From an uncultured bacterium (GTDB taxonomy: Bacteria; Verrucomicrobiota; Lentisphaeria; Victivallales; UBA1829), in the NCBI GenBank assembly GCA_900548385.1, contig URKJ01000003.1:62001-126000 (forward strand): a stretch of 64,000 nt of DNA, written 5' to 3'. Below, one piece after another: positions 55,236-63,713 of this stretch. Position numbers and translations under genes: made by a program. Numbering within the stretch: the first letter of the stretch is position 1; each line of letters begins with the position of its first letter. The notes below the pieces were generated by a model. The model had not been told where the DNA came from. It made no database searches and was given only the letters and a program-made list of their open reading frames with translations.

Positions 55236-55901
55236 TCAAAAAATATGGCGCAGCCCAAGATCGTCGATAAAGCCTTTTCCGGTTCCCGCCTGAGCGATGA
55301 TTTCGACTTTTCCGAACTTTTCGATCATTTTCAGGTTGTCGCGGATGAGGATTCCGGGATCTTCCGGGACGCGGTTGACGATTACTCCGCGCACTTCCAC
55401 ATCTCTGCGGCGCAGTTCGTTGATGGTCAGCACGGTGTGGTTGATCGTGCCGAGCGCGGCGTCGGCAACGATGACCGCCGGGATTCCGAGTGCGGCGGGA
55501 ATATCCGCCATGATCTGCCGCTGATTCAGCGGAACATAGATGCCGCCGGCGCTTTCGAGCAGGAGTACGTCCGGATTGTATTGCGTTCTGATTTTTGCAT
55601 ACGCATCCGTGATCCGCTTCAAGTCGATTTCAAGCCCCGCCAGTTCCGCCGCAAGATGGGGCGAAGATTCAAATTTGAGACAGTACGGGCACGCCAGCTC
55701 CATCGGGATGTCGAGGATTCCGGGGGCGGCGGCTTTCACTTTGCCGAGATCGCCGTTCATCGGATCGGTCATGCCGGTCTGCGCCGGTTTCATGACGGCG
55801 GTGGAAAAACCGCGGTCCGTCGTGTAGCGGGCAAGCAGCGAGGTTACATAGGTTTTGCCGATGTCGGTTCCGGTTCCGGTGATAAAATATGTTTGGCTCA
55901 T
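55236..55901 (-). CDS. bioD: Dethiobiotin synthetase
   Basis: Forms the ureido ring of dethiobiotin from DAPA, CO2 and ATP. 221 residues from the ATG at 55901; a TTG at 55907, nearer to AAAGGA, could be the true start. P-loop GTGTDIGKT near 9-17, the AVMKPAQTG segment (Lys near 37), and LLLESAGGIYVPL near 110-122. Lies four bases from the stop of the PstS-like gene. BioB is 54 kb away; other bio genes are not in the window. Confidence 0.92.
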   Translation of the reverse strand: MSQTYFITGTGTDIGKTYVTSLLARYTTDRGFSTAVMKPAQTGMTDPMNGDLGKVKAAAPGILDIPMELACPYCLKFESSPHLAAELAGLEIDLKRITDAYAKIRTQYNPDVLLLESAGGIYVPLNQRQIMADIPAALGIPAVIVADAALGTINHTVLTINELRRRDVEVRGVIVNRVPEDPGILIRDNLKMIEKFGKVEIIAQAGTGKGFIDDLGLRHIF

Positions 55902-55903
55902 AA

Positions 55904-56665
55904 TCAATTTCCGTCCTTTCTGAGCGGGATGAATCCGTGCGCGGGCAGGCTGCTCCGGAATGCGGGCGACAGAAGCCGTTCCGCGAGTTTCCGGACCGCT
56001 TCCGGCGCCGCCGGATCAAGCGAAAGACTATACCGTTTCACGAGCGGATAGCGTCCGCTCATGACCGGTTCGAATTCCGGAGCGACGCCGTCCACGGACA
56101 ATAGTTTGAGTTCGTTGTCGGGTTCCAGCAGGTAGGCGAGGGGCAGGAGAGCCACGGCGGTGACATCTTTTTTTACGAGTTCCGCCGCGATCCGTGCGGA
56201 ACTCGTTTCCACAAAATGGGTTTTGCCTTTTGAGGGACCGCTTTTTGACCGGAGCGAACCCGATGCCAGATAGATATTGCGCACGGGGACGTCCGTTCCC
56301 TGCCAGTACGGGTACTGGTTCTTCATGATTTTCATCACGTCTCCGGAAGAGATGTCGTTCAGCGGGTTTTTCCGGTTCACTGCAAGGATGGTTCCTTTCA
56401 GGGCAAAGGGAATCGGCTGAACATCGGGAAGGCGGTTCGTGGAGATTGCCAGCAGAGGCCTGGCATCCAAAGCGTCCGCATCCGCCGCAAGAACCGGCTG
56501 ATGTTCCGGCATTTGTTCCGAGAGCTCCCGGACGGCGGGGCGGACCAGTTCGATCAGCCCGCCCTCCGCCGCGATCCGGAGTTTCGGCAGTGCCAGCGAA
56601 TCCGCCGTCAGCAGAAATGCGGAAGCTCCGGCGACAAAGGCGGGAAGTGCGGTCAGACAGCGCAT
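55904..56665 (-). CDS. PstS-like periplasmic binding protein
   Basis: 253 residues with a signal peptide (cleavage near SLALP, residue 23-26). Weak but clear resemblance to PBP-like phosphate/molybdate-type binding domains: PFALKGTILAVNRKNPLNDISSGDVMKIM near 84-112 and AAELVKKDVTAVALLPLAYLL near 157-177. Clear phosphate-ligand motifs are not seen, and no ABC permease or ATPase gene is adjacent. Overlaps the PHP gene by 13 bp. A ligand cannot be assigned. Confidence 0.68.
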   Translation of the reverse strand: MRCLTALPAFVAGASAFLLTADSLALPKLRIAAEGGLIELVRPAVRELSEQMPEHQPVLAADADALDARPLLAISTNRLPDVQPIPFALKGTILAVNRKNPLNDISSGDVMKIMKNQYPYWQGTDVPVRNIYLASGSLRSKSGPSKGKTHFVETSSARIAAELVKKDVTAVALLPLAYLLEPDNELKLLSVDGVAPEFEPVMSGRYPLVKRYSLSLDPAAPEAVRKLAERLLSPAFRSSLPAHGFIPLRKDGN

Positions 56666-57510
56666 TTCCGCGTCTCCAGCATCCGGTTCAGGAATTCGGC
56701 GGGGACCGCGAGCGAACCGGCGCCGGAACCGAGTTCGATTCCGGGCTGATTGGCTCCGTGGTAATCGCTGCCGCCGGATTTCAGCACGCCGGCGGCTTCG
56801 GCGATCTCGTGCATCATCTGCGTCTGATGTTCAGAGAACATGGAATAATTGGTTTCGACGGCGTCGATACCGAATTCCTGCAGCTTCCGCAGCATTTTTT
56901 TTGCGTATCCGCGTTCGCCCGCCTGTCCGCTTACGGGATGAGCCCAGACGGCGAGTCCGCCCGCCGCATGGATTGCCGCAACAGCTTCGGCGGCTTCCGG
57001 GAGTTCGCGCGGAACATACGCCCGGCAACCGCGTTTGAGACATTGTACAAAGACATCCTGCATGGTTGCAAAGTAGCCTTTCCGGATCAGCAGGGCTCCG
57101 ATATGGGGACGCCCGATGCTTTCGCCGCCGGCGGCTTCGCGCAGTTCGTCGTATGAGATCTGATAGCCGAGCACGCAGAGTTTCTGCACGATTTCCCGGT
57201 TCCGTTTTTCGCGTCCGTTCCGCATTTTGCCGAGCAGTTCCAGCAGAGCCGGTGTTCCGGGATCAATAAACAGCCCGACAATATGCACTTCCTTCGAGAA
57301 GAGCCGGGAGGATATTTCCACGCCCGGAACTCCGGTGATTCCCGTTTTTCCGGCTTCCGCAAGAAATTCCGGAAGCCCGGAAACGGTATCGTGATCGGTC
57401 AGCGCAATCCCTTTCAGCCCTTTTTCACATGCCCGCCGGATCAGTTGCGCCGGTGTATCCGAGCCGTCCGATGCGATGCTGTGTGTATGTAAATCAATAA
57501 GATCAGGCAT
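56653..57510 (-). CDS. PHP-domain phosphoesterase (RNase AM/TrpH-like)
   Basis: 285 residues from the ATG at 57510 (GGAG five bases upstream). Metal ligands: DLHTHSIASDGSD near 5-17, LTDHDTV near 38-44, GVEISS near 64-69, RPHIG near 136, and the later AHPVSG and GGSDYHG segments. Homologues hydrolyse 3',5'-nucleotide bisphosphates or short 5'-phosphorylated RNA. Substrate here is inferred. Confidence 0.85.
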   Translation of the reverse strand: MPDLIDLHTHSIASDGSDTPAQLIRRACEKGLKGIALTDHDTVSGLPEFLAEAGKTGITGVPGVEISSRLFSKEVHIVGLFIDPGTPALLELLGKMRNGREKRNREIVQKLCVLGYQISYDELREAAGGESIGRPHIGALLIRKGYFATMQDVFVQCLKRGCRAYVPRELPEAAEAVAAIHAAGGLAVWAHPVSGQAGERGYAKKMLRKLQEFGIDAVETNYSMFSEHQTQMMHEIAEAAGVLKSGGSDYHGANQPGIELGSGAGSLAVPAEFLNRMLETRKCAV

Positions 57511-57536
57511 AATTCTCCATTCGGTTTCAACCTGAT

Positions 57537-57565
57537 AACATAGCACGTTTCCGGCTGTTTTACAA
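57537..57565 (-). promoter_or_regulatory. Promoter of the PHP-PBP-bioD operon
   Basis: Minus strand: TTGTAA (57560-57565), 17-bp spacer, TATGTT (57537-57542). Confidence 0.5.
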
Positions 57566-57588
57566 GTAAAAACGGAACGGTTTTTCAA

Positions 57589-57954
57589 TCAGCCCGCAGT
57601 AGACGGGAAGAACTGGCTTGGATCCTCTCCGAGCGCCTTGCCGATCTTGATCGCGGCTTTCCGGGAAAGCGGGCGCCTGCCGTTTTCGTATGCGGAAAGA
57701 ACGGTCTGCCCGATTCCGCTTTTTTCGGCAAGCAGTCTTTGGGAGAGTCCGCGTTTCAGGCGGAAGTTCTGCAGCAGCTGACCGGGAGCGGGCTGCTGTC
57801 CGGGGACTTCCGTATCGCCGGATCTCTCGTGTGACATATTGCTCAGCACTGTTATGGGGTAGCGGTCCCGGAGATACTCAAGCAGTTCTGTAACAGCCTT
57901 TTTGGAACCGGACAGCGCCAGTTCGACACGGGGAATTTCCACAATAGCCAGCAT
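57589..57954 (-). CDS. XRE-family helix-turn-helix protein
   Basis: 121 residues; the ATG is six bases after GGAGG. The C-terminal half (about 58-115) is a Cro/C1-type helix-turn-helix (LLQNFRLKRGLSQRLLAEKSGIGQTVLSAYENGRR). The first 40 residues look like a small alpha/beta element (VEIPRVELALSGSKKAVTELLEYLRDRYP). It resembles antitoxin-like regulators, but no toxin gene is adjacent. Its promoter is overlapped by two dyads, suggesting self-control. Confidence 0.82.
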   Translation of the reverse strand: MLAIVEIPRVELALSGSKKAVTELLEYLRDRYPITVLSNMSHERSGDTEVPGQQPAPGQLLQNFRLKRGLSQRLLAEKSGIGQTVLSAYENGRRPLSRKAAIKIGKALGEDPSQFFPSTAG

Positions 57955-57993
57955 TCTGTACCTCCAGATCTTCGGTTGACGGATGATGTTCCG

Positions 57994-58031
57994 CTTATGG
58001 CATAAGATAGCACTTTATGACAATATGTCAA
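57994..58031 (-). promoter_or_regulatory. Promoter of the xre gene with two overlapping dyads
   Basis: Minus strand: TTGACA (58026-58031), 16-bp spacer, TATCTT (58004-58009). CTTATG-G-CATAAG (57994-58006) covers the -10 box and TGACA-ATA-TGTCA (58018-58030) covers the -35 box. Confidence 0.6.
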
Positions 58032-58061
58032 GAAGATTTCCGCCGGATGTAAAAAACGGGG

Positions 58062-58089
58062 TTGAAATCCCCGGAAAATGAAGTACATT
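58062..58089 (+). promoter_or_regulatory. Putative promoter of the ABC-F gene
   Basis: TTGAAA (58062-58067), 16-bp spacer, TACATT (58084-58089), 34 bp before the ATG at 58124. Confidence 0.45.
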
Positions 58090-58123
58090 TCCCAATTATT
58101 CATCAAGATTACGGACGATTGAT

Positions 58124-60082
58124 ATGATTGACTTCAAGGATGTTTCGAAACATTACGGCGCGCGCGATATTTTCAACGGTGCGTCATTCCGCGTGGAAAA
58201 AGGTGAACGGGTCGGTGTAGTCGGGCCGAACGGATCGGGGAAGAGTACGCTCTTTTCCATGATTACCGGAGAGCTTTCCGCCGATAAAGGCGAGATCACG
58301 GTTCCGCAGAAAGCGCGGATCGGCCTGCTTCATCAGCAGTTGGACTTTTTCCGGGATGAAGAACCGCTGATCGAATTCGTCGCCACAATCGGCGGCGAAC
58401 TGCCGCGTCTTCAGAGCCGGATGCAGGAACTGGAAGTCCGGCTGGCGGAAAATCCTTCCGATCAATCCGCGCTCCGGGAACTCGGAGAGCTTCAGACCCG
58501 GTTCGAGCATATCGGCGGATACGATATCCGTCACCGGGCGGCAGCCGCTCTTGCCGGACTCGGTTTCCGGGAAGAGGACCGGAACCGTCCGATGGGGGAC
58601 TTCAGCGGCGGGTGGCAGATGCGCGCCTGCATGGCGCGGACCCTGCTCAGCGAACCCGATATTCTGCTGCTGGACGAGCCGTCCAACTATCTGGATATTC
58701 CCGCAGTGGAGTGGCTGCAGAGACGGCTCCGGAGTTTTGAAGGAACGCTTATGCTGATTTCGCACGACCGTTTTCTGCTGAATTCTCTGACCGGAGTGAC
58801 GCTGGAAGTCAATAACGCGAAAATCGTCCGTTATCCCGGAAACTATCAGTATTATGTGCGGGAGCGTGAGGAAAGACGGCGCCATGCGGAGGCCGCCGCG
58901 ACCAATATTGAGCGCAAAAAAGAGCAGTTGGAACGTAACATCAACCGTTTCCGCGCCAAAGCGACGAAAGCCGCGCAGGTGCAGTCCTGGATCAAGATGC
59001 TGGACCGGATCGAAGACGTGGAAGTTCCCGACGACCTGCATTTCCGCGGAACGATCCGCATTCCGCCTCCGCCGCACTCCGGCGTGGAGACGGTCCGGCT
59101 GGAGAACGTCTCGTTTGCTTACGAGGAGGGGAAGACGATCCTGCAGGATGTGAATCTGCATATCGAACGCGGCGAAAAAGTCGGCATCATCGGGTACAAC
59201 GGAGCGGGCAAGACGACTCTGCTGAAACTTCTTGCCGGACGTCTGGAGCCCTCGCAGGGGACGCGGACGCCGGGACATAAGGTGATTGTCGGTTATCAGG
59301 CTCAGGAATTCGCCGAGCTCCTGCCGCCGGAAATGAGCGTGTACGATATTGTCAGACAGGCCGCCGCGGCGGATGTGACCGGACAGCGCGTCCGGGAGAT
59401 TGTCGGAGCGTTCGGTTTTTCCGGCGAGGACGCGCAGAAGCTCTGCAAAGTGCTCAGCGGCGGAGAGAAGATCCGTCTCTGCTTTGCCCGTATTTTTGTC
59501 AATCCGCCGAATCTGCTGGTTCTGGACGAACCCACAACACATCTTGACATTGCCGCGCGCGAAGCTCTGCAGCAGTCGATTCAGGAATATACCGGAACGG
59601 TCTGCATGGTCAGTCACGACGTGGAGTTTCTGCGCGGAGCCGCCAATATCATTCTGGAAGTGCGCGACCACAGGGCAACGCGTTTTCAAGGCGGGTACGA
59701 TTACTATAAAGAGAAGTTGCTCGAACTGGAACAGAAAAGCTCCGTCCGTTCCGCGCCGGCTGCTGCCACCGTGGTTTCCGCCGATTCGCAGAAAGAGCGC
59801 CGGAAAGAACGCGCCGCCCGTCGTCAGGAGCTTTCCAAAGACAAGAAGCGGCTGGAAAAGCTGGTTGCGGAAATGGAAAAGCGCATAGAGACCGCCGAGA
59901 CGGAAAAAGCGGAGATTATTGAAGCTCTGTCGGATCCGTCCGGAAACAGGGATTTCGCCGCGCTTCAGAAGCGCCTGAGCGAACTTGACGCGGAAATAGA
60001 TTCCTGTACGGAGAACTGGGAAAGGGAAGCCGCCGCTCTTGAAACGCTGATGGCGGAGTACAACGCCATCAGCGGGCTCTGA
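58124..60082 (+). CDS. ABC-F family ATPase (Uup/EttA-like translation factor)
   Basis: 652 residues with two ABC cassettes and no membrane segments. First: Walker A GPNGSGKST near 34-42, signature FSGGWQMR, Walker B LLLDEPSNYLD. A charged linker (about 240-310) with many Arg/Lys follows. Second: GYNGAGKTT near 362-370, LSGGEKIRLCFARIF, LVLDEPTTHLD. The C-terminal 100 residues are a coiled coil like that of Uup. ABC-F proteins act on ribosomes; antibiotic resistance or a housekeeping role cannot be told apart. Confidence 0.93.
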   Translation: MIDFKDVSKHYGARDIFNGASFRVEKGERVGVVGPNGSGKSTLFSMITGELSADKGEITVPQKARIGLLHQQLDFFRDEEPLIEFVATIGGELPRLQSRMQELEVRLAENPSDQSALRELGELQTRFEHIGGYDIRHRAAAALAGLGFREEDRNRPMGDFSGGWQMRACMARTLLSEPDILLLDEPSNYLDIPAVEWLQRRLRSFEGTLMLISHDRFLLNSLTGVTLEVNNAKIVRYPGNYQYYVREREERRRHAEAAATNIERKKEQLERNINRFRAKATKAAQVQSWIKMLDRIEDVEVPDDLHFRGTIRIPPPPHSGVETVRLENVSFAYEEGKTILQDVNLHIERGEKVGIIGYNGAGKTTLLKLLAGRLEPSQGTRTPGHKVIVGYQAQEFAELLPPEMSVYDIVRQAAAADVTGQRVREIVGAFGFSGEDAQKLCKVLSGGEKIRLCFARIFVNPPNLLVLDEPTTHLDIAAREALQQSIQEYTGTVCMVSHDVEFLRGAANIILEVRDHRATRFQGGYDYYKEKLLELEQKSSVRSAPAAATVVSADSQKERRKERAARRQELSKDKKRLEKLVAEMEKRIETAETEKAEIIEALSDPSGNRDFAALQKRLSELDAEIDSCTENWEREAAALETLMAEYNAISGL

Positions 60083-60108
60083 ATTTTTTCCGCAGCCTGA
60101 ATATTGGA

Positions 60109-60168
60109 TCAGATGGACGCTGGTTCCGTCACGGAGACCGCGCCCAGTACCGTCTGTGCTGTTTTCAT
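60109..60168 (-). pseudogene. 19-codon gene start behind mscS, possible phosphotriesterase-family remnant
   Basis: An ATG at 60168 lies 3 bp after the mscS stop and six bases after AAAGGAT. It encodes MKTAQTVLGAVSVTEPASI and then TGA. The QTVLG-x-VS beginning is similar to the start of phosphotriesterase-family proteins, but the usual HEH metal motif does not follow in any frame before the convergent ABC-F gene ends. It may be the decayed head of a gene truncated by rearrangement. Confidence 0.3.
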
Positions 60169-60171
60169 GGA

Positions 60172-61419
60172 TTATCCTTTCAGCGCGGGCTGAGCCGCGA
60201 TCATCCCGGAGGTGTCGCTGCACTGCTGGAATACCCGCAGATCAAAGACCGGCAGGATTGCAAGCAGATGATCGAAAATGTCCGCCTGTGCTTTTTCGTG
60301 GGGGATCCACTGAACATCCCGCGTGAAACAGTAGATTTCCAGCGGGATTCCGGTCACTCCGGGCGGGAGCTGACGGACCAGCAGGATCATATCCTGATTG
60401 ATCTGCGGATTGCTGCGGAGATATTGTTCCACATATGCCCGGAATGTGCCGAGATTGGTGATGCGGCGTCCGTTAATCGGCTTTGCCCCCTGATCGGCGA
60501 GCCGTGCGTTCCATTCGGCAAGTTCGCCGCGTTTGCGTTCGAGATAATCGTTGAGAAGCACGAAGTCTTCGAGCCGCCGGATCTCCTCCTCATCCAGAAA
60601 ACGGACGCTGCGCTGGTCAATGAACAGAGAACGTTTGATGCGTCGTCCGCCGGACTCAAACATGCCGCGCCAGTTTTTGAACGAGTCGGTAATGAGCTTG
60701 CGCACGGGAATTGTGGAGATTGTCTTGTCCCAGTTCTGCACCTTGATGGTGTGCAGGGCGATTTCTGTGACGAAGCCGTCCGTGTTCTGACTGGGCATTT
60801 CGATCCAGTCCCCGATGCGGACCATGTCGTTGGAACTGATCTGCATGGCGGCGACGACGGAAAGGATCGTGTCCTGAAAGATCAGGATCAGAACCGCCGC
60901 CATTGCACCGAGTCCCGAAAGCAGAAGCAGAGGACTGCGGTTGATGAGCGTGGCGACGATCAGGATCACCGCGATCGTCCAGATGCAGATTTTCATAAGC
61001 TGAAGATAGCCTTTGATCGGACGGTTTGCCGCATCCTCCCGCCGCCGGTAGAAAATATCGACGAGATCCAGTACATTGCAGAGCGCAAGCGAGAACACGA
61101 GAATGATGAATGCACAGCTCACGTTGCGGATCAGAATGGCGGGAATCTCGTGAATGCCGGGAATTGCGGAAGCTCCTGCCGCCAGTACGACCGCCGGGAT
61201 GATGTTTGCCAGACGCGATACGATTGCCAGATAGACGCGGTGTTCCTCGGTTCCCGCCGCGGGGAGAATCCGCAGAAGCCGGCGCAGCCCCCGGTAGAGA
61301 ACAAATCTGGTGATGACGTTGACGATCAGTGTAACGAAGATCAGCGCGGCTGCCACCGCGGCGCTGTATGCCCATGGATACGGTTCCAGTATTTCCTGCA
61401 ATGAGTTCAGAAATTCCAT
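60172..61419 (-). CDS. MscS-family mechanosensitive channel (YbdG-like)
   Basis: 415 residues. About four to five N-terminal membrane segments (18-40, 70-95, 103-125, 145-165), then the pore-lining helix (LLLLSGLGAMAAVLILIFQDTI, about 165-190) and the beta domain (NDMVRIGDWIEMPSQNTDGFVTEI). A long cytoplasmic C terminus with DEEEIRRLEDF and RRITNLGTFRAYVEQYLRSNP matches the YbdG/Ynal-type subfamily. Opens under osmotic downshock; located in the inner membrane. Confidence 0.88.
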   Translation of the reverse strand: MEFLNSLQEILEPYPWAYSAAVAAALIFVTLIVNVITRFVLYRGLRRLLRILPAAGTEEHRVYLAIVSRLANIIPAVVLAAGASAIPGIHEIPAILIRNVSCAFIILVFSLALCNVLDLVDIFYRRREDAANRPIKGYLQLMKICIWTIAVILIVATLINRSPLLLLSGLGAMAAVLILIFQDTILSVVAAMQISSNDMVRIGDWIEMPSQNTDGFVTEIALHTIKVQNWDKTISTIPVRKLITDSFKNWRGMFESGGRRIKRSLFIDQRSVRFLDEEEIRRLEDFVLLNDYLERKRGELAEWNARLADQGAKPINGRRITNLGTFRAYVEQYLRSNPQINQDMILLVRQLPPGVTGIPLEIYCFTRDVQWIPHEKAQADIFDHLLAILPVFDLRVFQQCSDTSGMIAAQPALKG

Positions 61420-61488
61420 GTGTTTTCCTTTCTGCTGTCGTGTGATGCCCTGTACTATATCCCCTGACAGCCGGATTTAAACCGGGAT

Positions 61489-61515
61489 CCGGAAAAAATA
61501 GTCCGTTTTTTCCGG
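61489..61515. repeat. Perfect 10-bp inverted repeat between mscS and mnmA
   Basis: CCGGAAAAAA (61489-61498) and TTTTTTCCGG (61506-61515) around a 7-bp loop. It is upstream of both divergent genes, so it is not a terminator for either; possibly regulatory. Confidence 0.55.
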
Positions 61516-61525
61516 TTTTCCGGGG

Positions 61526-61553
61526 TTGCAGTCATAAAAAGATGTGATATTTT
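61526..61553 (+). promoter_or_regulatory. Putative promoter of mnmA-hydE
   Basis: TTGCAG (61526-61531), 16-bp spacer, TATTTT (61548-61553), then AAGGTG and the ATG at 61588. Confidence 0.45.
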
Positions 61554-61587
61554 ATACAAAATAACTGTTTTAACTTTAAGGTGAACC

Positions 61588-62655
61588 ATGAAAATTCTCG
61601 TAGGCCTCAGCGGCGGAGTCGATTCCGCCGTGACAGCTCTGCTTCTGAAACGTGCCGGCCACGACGTTTCCGGCGCGATCATGTCGATTTGGAATGATAA
61701 GAACCCCTGGAAAGGCGGGCAGCGCAAAGCCTGTTACGGCCCCGATGAAAAAGAGGATATCGAAAGCGCACGTTCCGTTGCGGAGACGATCGGCATTCCG
61801 TTTCATGTGTTTGACTGCTCCGCGGAATACGAAAAGATCGTTTTGGAAAATTTCAAAGACGAGTACAATTCCGGACGAACGCCGAATCCCTGCATCCGCT
61901 GCAACAGCCTTGTGAAATTCGGCGTTTTGCCGTTTGTCGCGAAAAAGGCGGGAGTTGAATTCGACAAGTTTGCAACCGGGCATTATGTGCGGCTCCGGGA
62001 ACGGGACGGCCGCTATCAGCTTCTGCGGGCGGTTGATCCGGGCAAAGATCAGTCTTATTTCCTGTACCGCCTGAAACAGGAACAGCTTGCGAATGTCCTG
62101 TTCCCGCTTGGCGAACACCGCAAGTCGGAGATCCGCCGGATTGCAACGGAAAGCGGACTGCCGGTCAGCGACCGTCCGGACAGTCAGGATTTCTATTCCG
62201 GTGATTACCGGGAACTGCTCCAGCGTTCCGAGCAGCAGGGGGAGATCATTGACGAAACCGGAAAAGTCGTCGGGCATCACAGCGGTTTCTGGAGCTATAC
62301 CATCGGACAGCGCCGCGGGCTCGGCGTCGCGGCGAAACACCCGCTTTATGTAGTCCGGGTCGATCCTGAAAAAAACATTGTTTACGTCGGTCCGGAAGAG
62401 ATGCTGAAAAAGACAAAAATGCGGGTTACGGAGCTCAACTGGAGCGGTATTCCCGCTCTGGAGGGACCGCGGGATGTCCGTATCAAGGTGCGGTCGATGG
62501 GAAATGGAACCGCGGGTTCGGTTTCGCCGGAAGCCGACGGCTCCGTCAGCGTCACGTTCTACGAGGAACAGAAATCGCCCACGCCGGGACAGTCCGCCGT
62601 ATTTTATGAAGACGATCTTCTGCTTGGCGGCGGATTGATCGGGGATGTGAACTGA
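61588..62655 (+). CDS. mnmA: tRNA-specific 2-thiouridylase, three-Cys variant
   Basis: Thiolates U34 of Lys/Glu/Gln tRNAs. 355 residues: PP-loop GLSGGVDSA at 6-14, CYGPDEKEDI with C49, and TPNPCIRCN with C102 and C105; then GKDQSYFLY. In the classical enzyme the second catalytic Cys lies in DSTGICFIG; here the aligned stretch is DSQDFYSGD (198-206), with Tyr203 in its place. The set C49, C102, C105 may hold an iron-sulfur cluster. Its TGA shares one base with the hydE ATG. Confidence 0.9.
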   Translation: MKILVGLSGGVDSAVTALLLKRAGHDVSGAIMSIWNDKNPWKGGQRKACYGPDEKEDIESARSVAETIGIPFHVFDCSAEYEKIVLENFKDEYNSGRTPNPCIRCNSLVKFGVLPFVAKKAGVEFDKFATGHYVRLRERDGRYQLLRAVDPGKDQSYFLYRLKQEQLANVLFPLGEHRKSEIRRIATESGLPVSDRPDSQDFYSGDYRELLQRSEQQGEIIDETGKVVGHHSGFWSYTIGQRRGLGVAAKHPLYVVRVDPEKNIVYVGPEEMLKKTKMRVTELNWSGIPALEGPRDVRIKVRSMGNGTAGSVSPEADGSVSVTFYEEQKSPTPGQSAVFYEDDLLLGGGLIGDVN

Positions 62656-63713
62656 TGACGGATGCGGAACTCAGACATCTGCTGGAACTGACCGACCCGG
62701 AGGAGCAGGAGGCGCTGTTCCGTTCCGCTTACGAAATGAAGCTGCGCCATATCGGGCCGAACGTCAGTCTGCGCGGTCTGGTGGAGATCAGCAACGTCTG
62801 CCGCAAGAACTGTTATTATTGCGGTATCCGTGCGGGAAATCCGAATCTCCGCCGGTACCGTGTCGGAAAAGAGGAGATCATCGCTTCCGCTCTCTGGGCG
62901 TATGAACACCATTACGGTTCCGTGGTTCTTCAATCCGGAGAAATCGCGTCCGAAGAGTTCGTGGAGTTCGTCGAATCCACTGTTCGCGGGATCATGGAGG
63001 GGAGCAATGGAGAACTCGGTATCACGCTCAGTTGCGGGGAACAGGATGTCCGCGTGTATGAACGTTGGCGCAAGGCGGGGGCGCGCCGCTATCTGCTCCG
63101 GATTGAGGCGTCGGATCCCGCGCTCTACCGCAGACTGCATCCGGCGGATCATGATTTTGAAGTGCGCAGGGAGTGTCTGCGCAGACTGCGGGAACTGGAT
63201 TATCAGGTCGGTTCCGGAGTGATGATCGGGCTTCCGGGGCAGACTGTGGAGAATCTGATCCATGATCTGCGGTTCTTTCAGGAATTCGATCTGGATATGA
63301 TCGGCATGGGGCCCTATATTCCGCACGAGGATACCCCGCTCGGCGCGGGGATCGCGGTGACGCCGGAATTCAAGCGGGAGCAGCTCGAAAAAGGATTGCG
63401 GATGATCGCCTGCACACGTCTGCTTCTGCGCGATGTGAATATCGCTTCCACGACCGCGCTTCAGGCTCTGGCGGACGACGGGCGCGAGCGCGGACTTCTG
63501 GCGGGAGCGAACGTCATCATGCCGAATGTCACCGATACGTCGTACCGTCGCGGCTATCAGCTTTACGCAGGAAAACCGAGTCTGGATGAGAATTCCGAAC
63601 AGTCCTGCGACAATCTTACCCGCCGGATTCATTCCATCGGGGAAACCATACTTTGGGATCAGCACGGGGATTCCCGTCACTATTTCAACCGCAAACAGGA
63701 AACGGAACAATGA
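62655..63713 (+). CDS. hydE: [FeFe] hydrogenase maturase HydE (radical SAM)
   Basis: Participates in building the H-cluster of [FeFe] hydrogenase. 352 residues with the radical-SAM triad C49-x3-C53-x2-C56 (CRKNCYYC), RGLVEISNVC upstream, the YLLRIEASDPALYRRLHP segment and the IGMGPYIPHEDTPLG block, all typical of HydE. HydF, HydG and hydrogenase genes are not in the window. One-base overlaps on both sides tie it to mnmA and the next gene. PylB-like relatives are a less likely alternative. Confidence 0.87.
   Translation: MTDAELRHLLELTDPEEQEALFRSAYEMKLRHIGPNVSLRGLVEISNVCRKNCYYCGIRAGNPNLRRYRVGKEEIIASALWAYEHHYGSVVLQSGEIASEEFVEFVESTVRGIMEGSNGELGITLSCGEQDVRVYERWRKAGARRYLLRIEASDPALYRRLHPADHDFEVRRECLRRLRELDYQVGSGVMIGLPGQTVENLIHDLRFFQEFDLDMIGMGPYIPHEDTPLGAGIAVTPEFKREQLEKGLRMIACTRLLLRDVNIASTTALQALADDGRERGLLAGANVIMPNVTDTSYRRGYQLYAGKPSLDENSEQSCDNLTRRIHSIGETILWDQHGDSRHYFNRKQETEQ

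Noticed and set aside
57589..57954. Toxin-antitoxin pair around the XRE gene
   Set aside because: No small toxin-like gene lies on either side; neighbours are a PHP phosphoesterase and an ABC-F ATPase.
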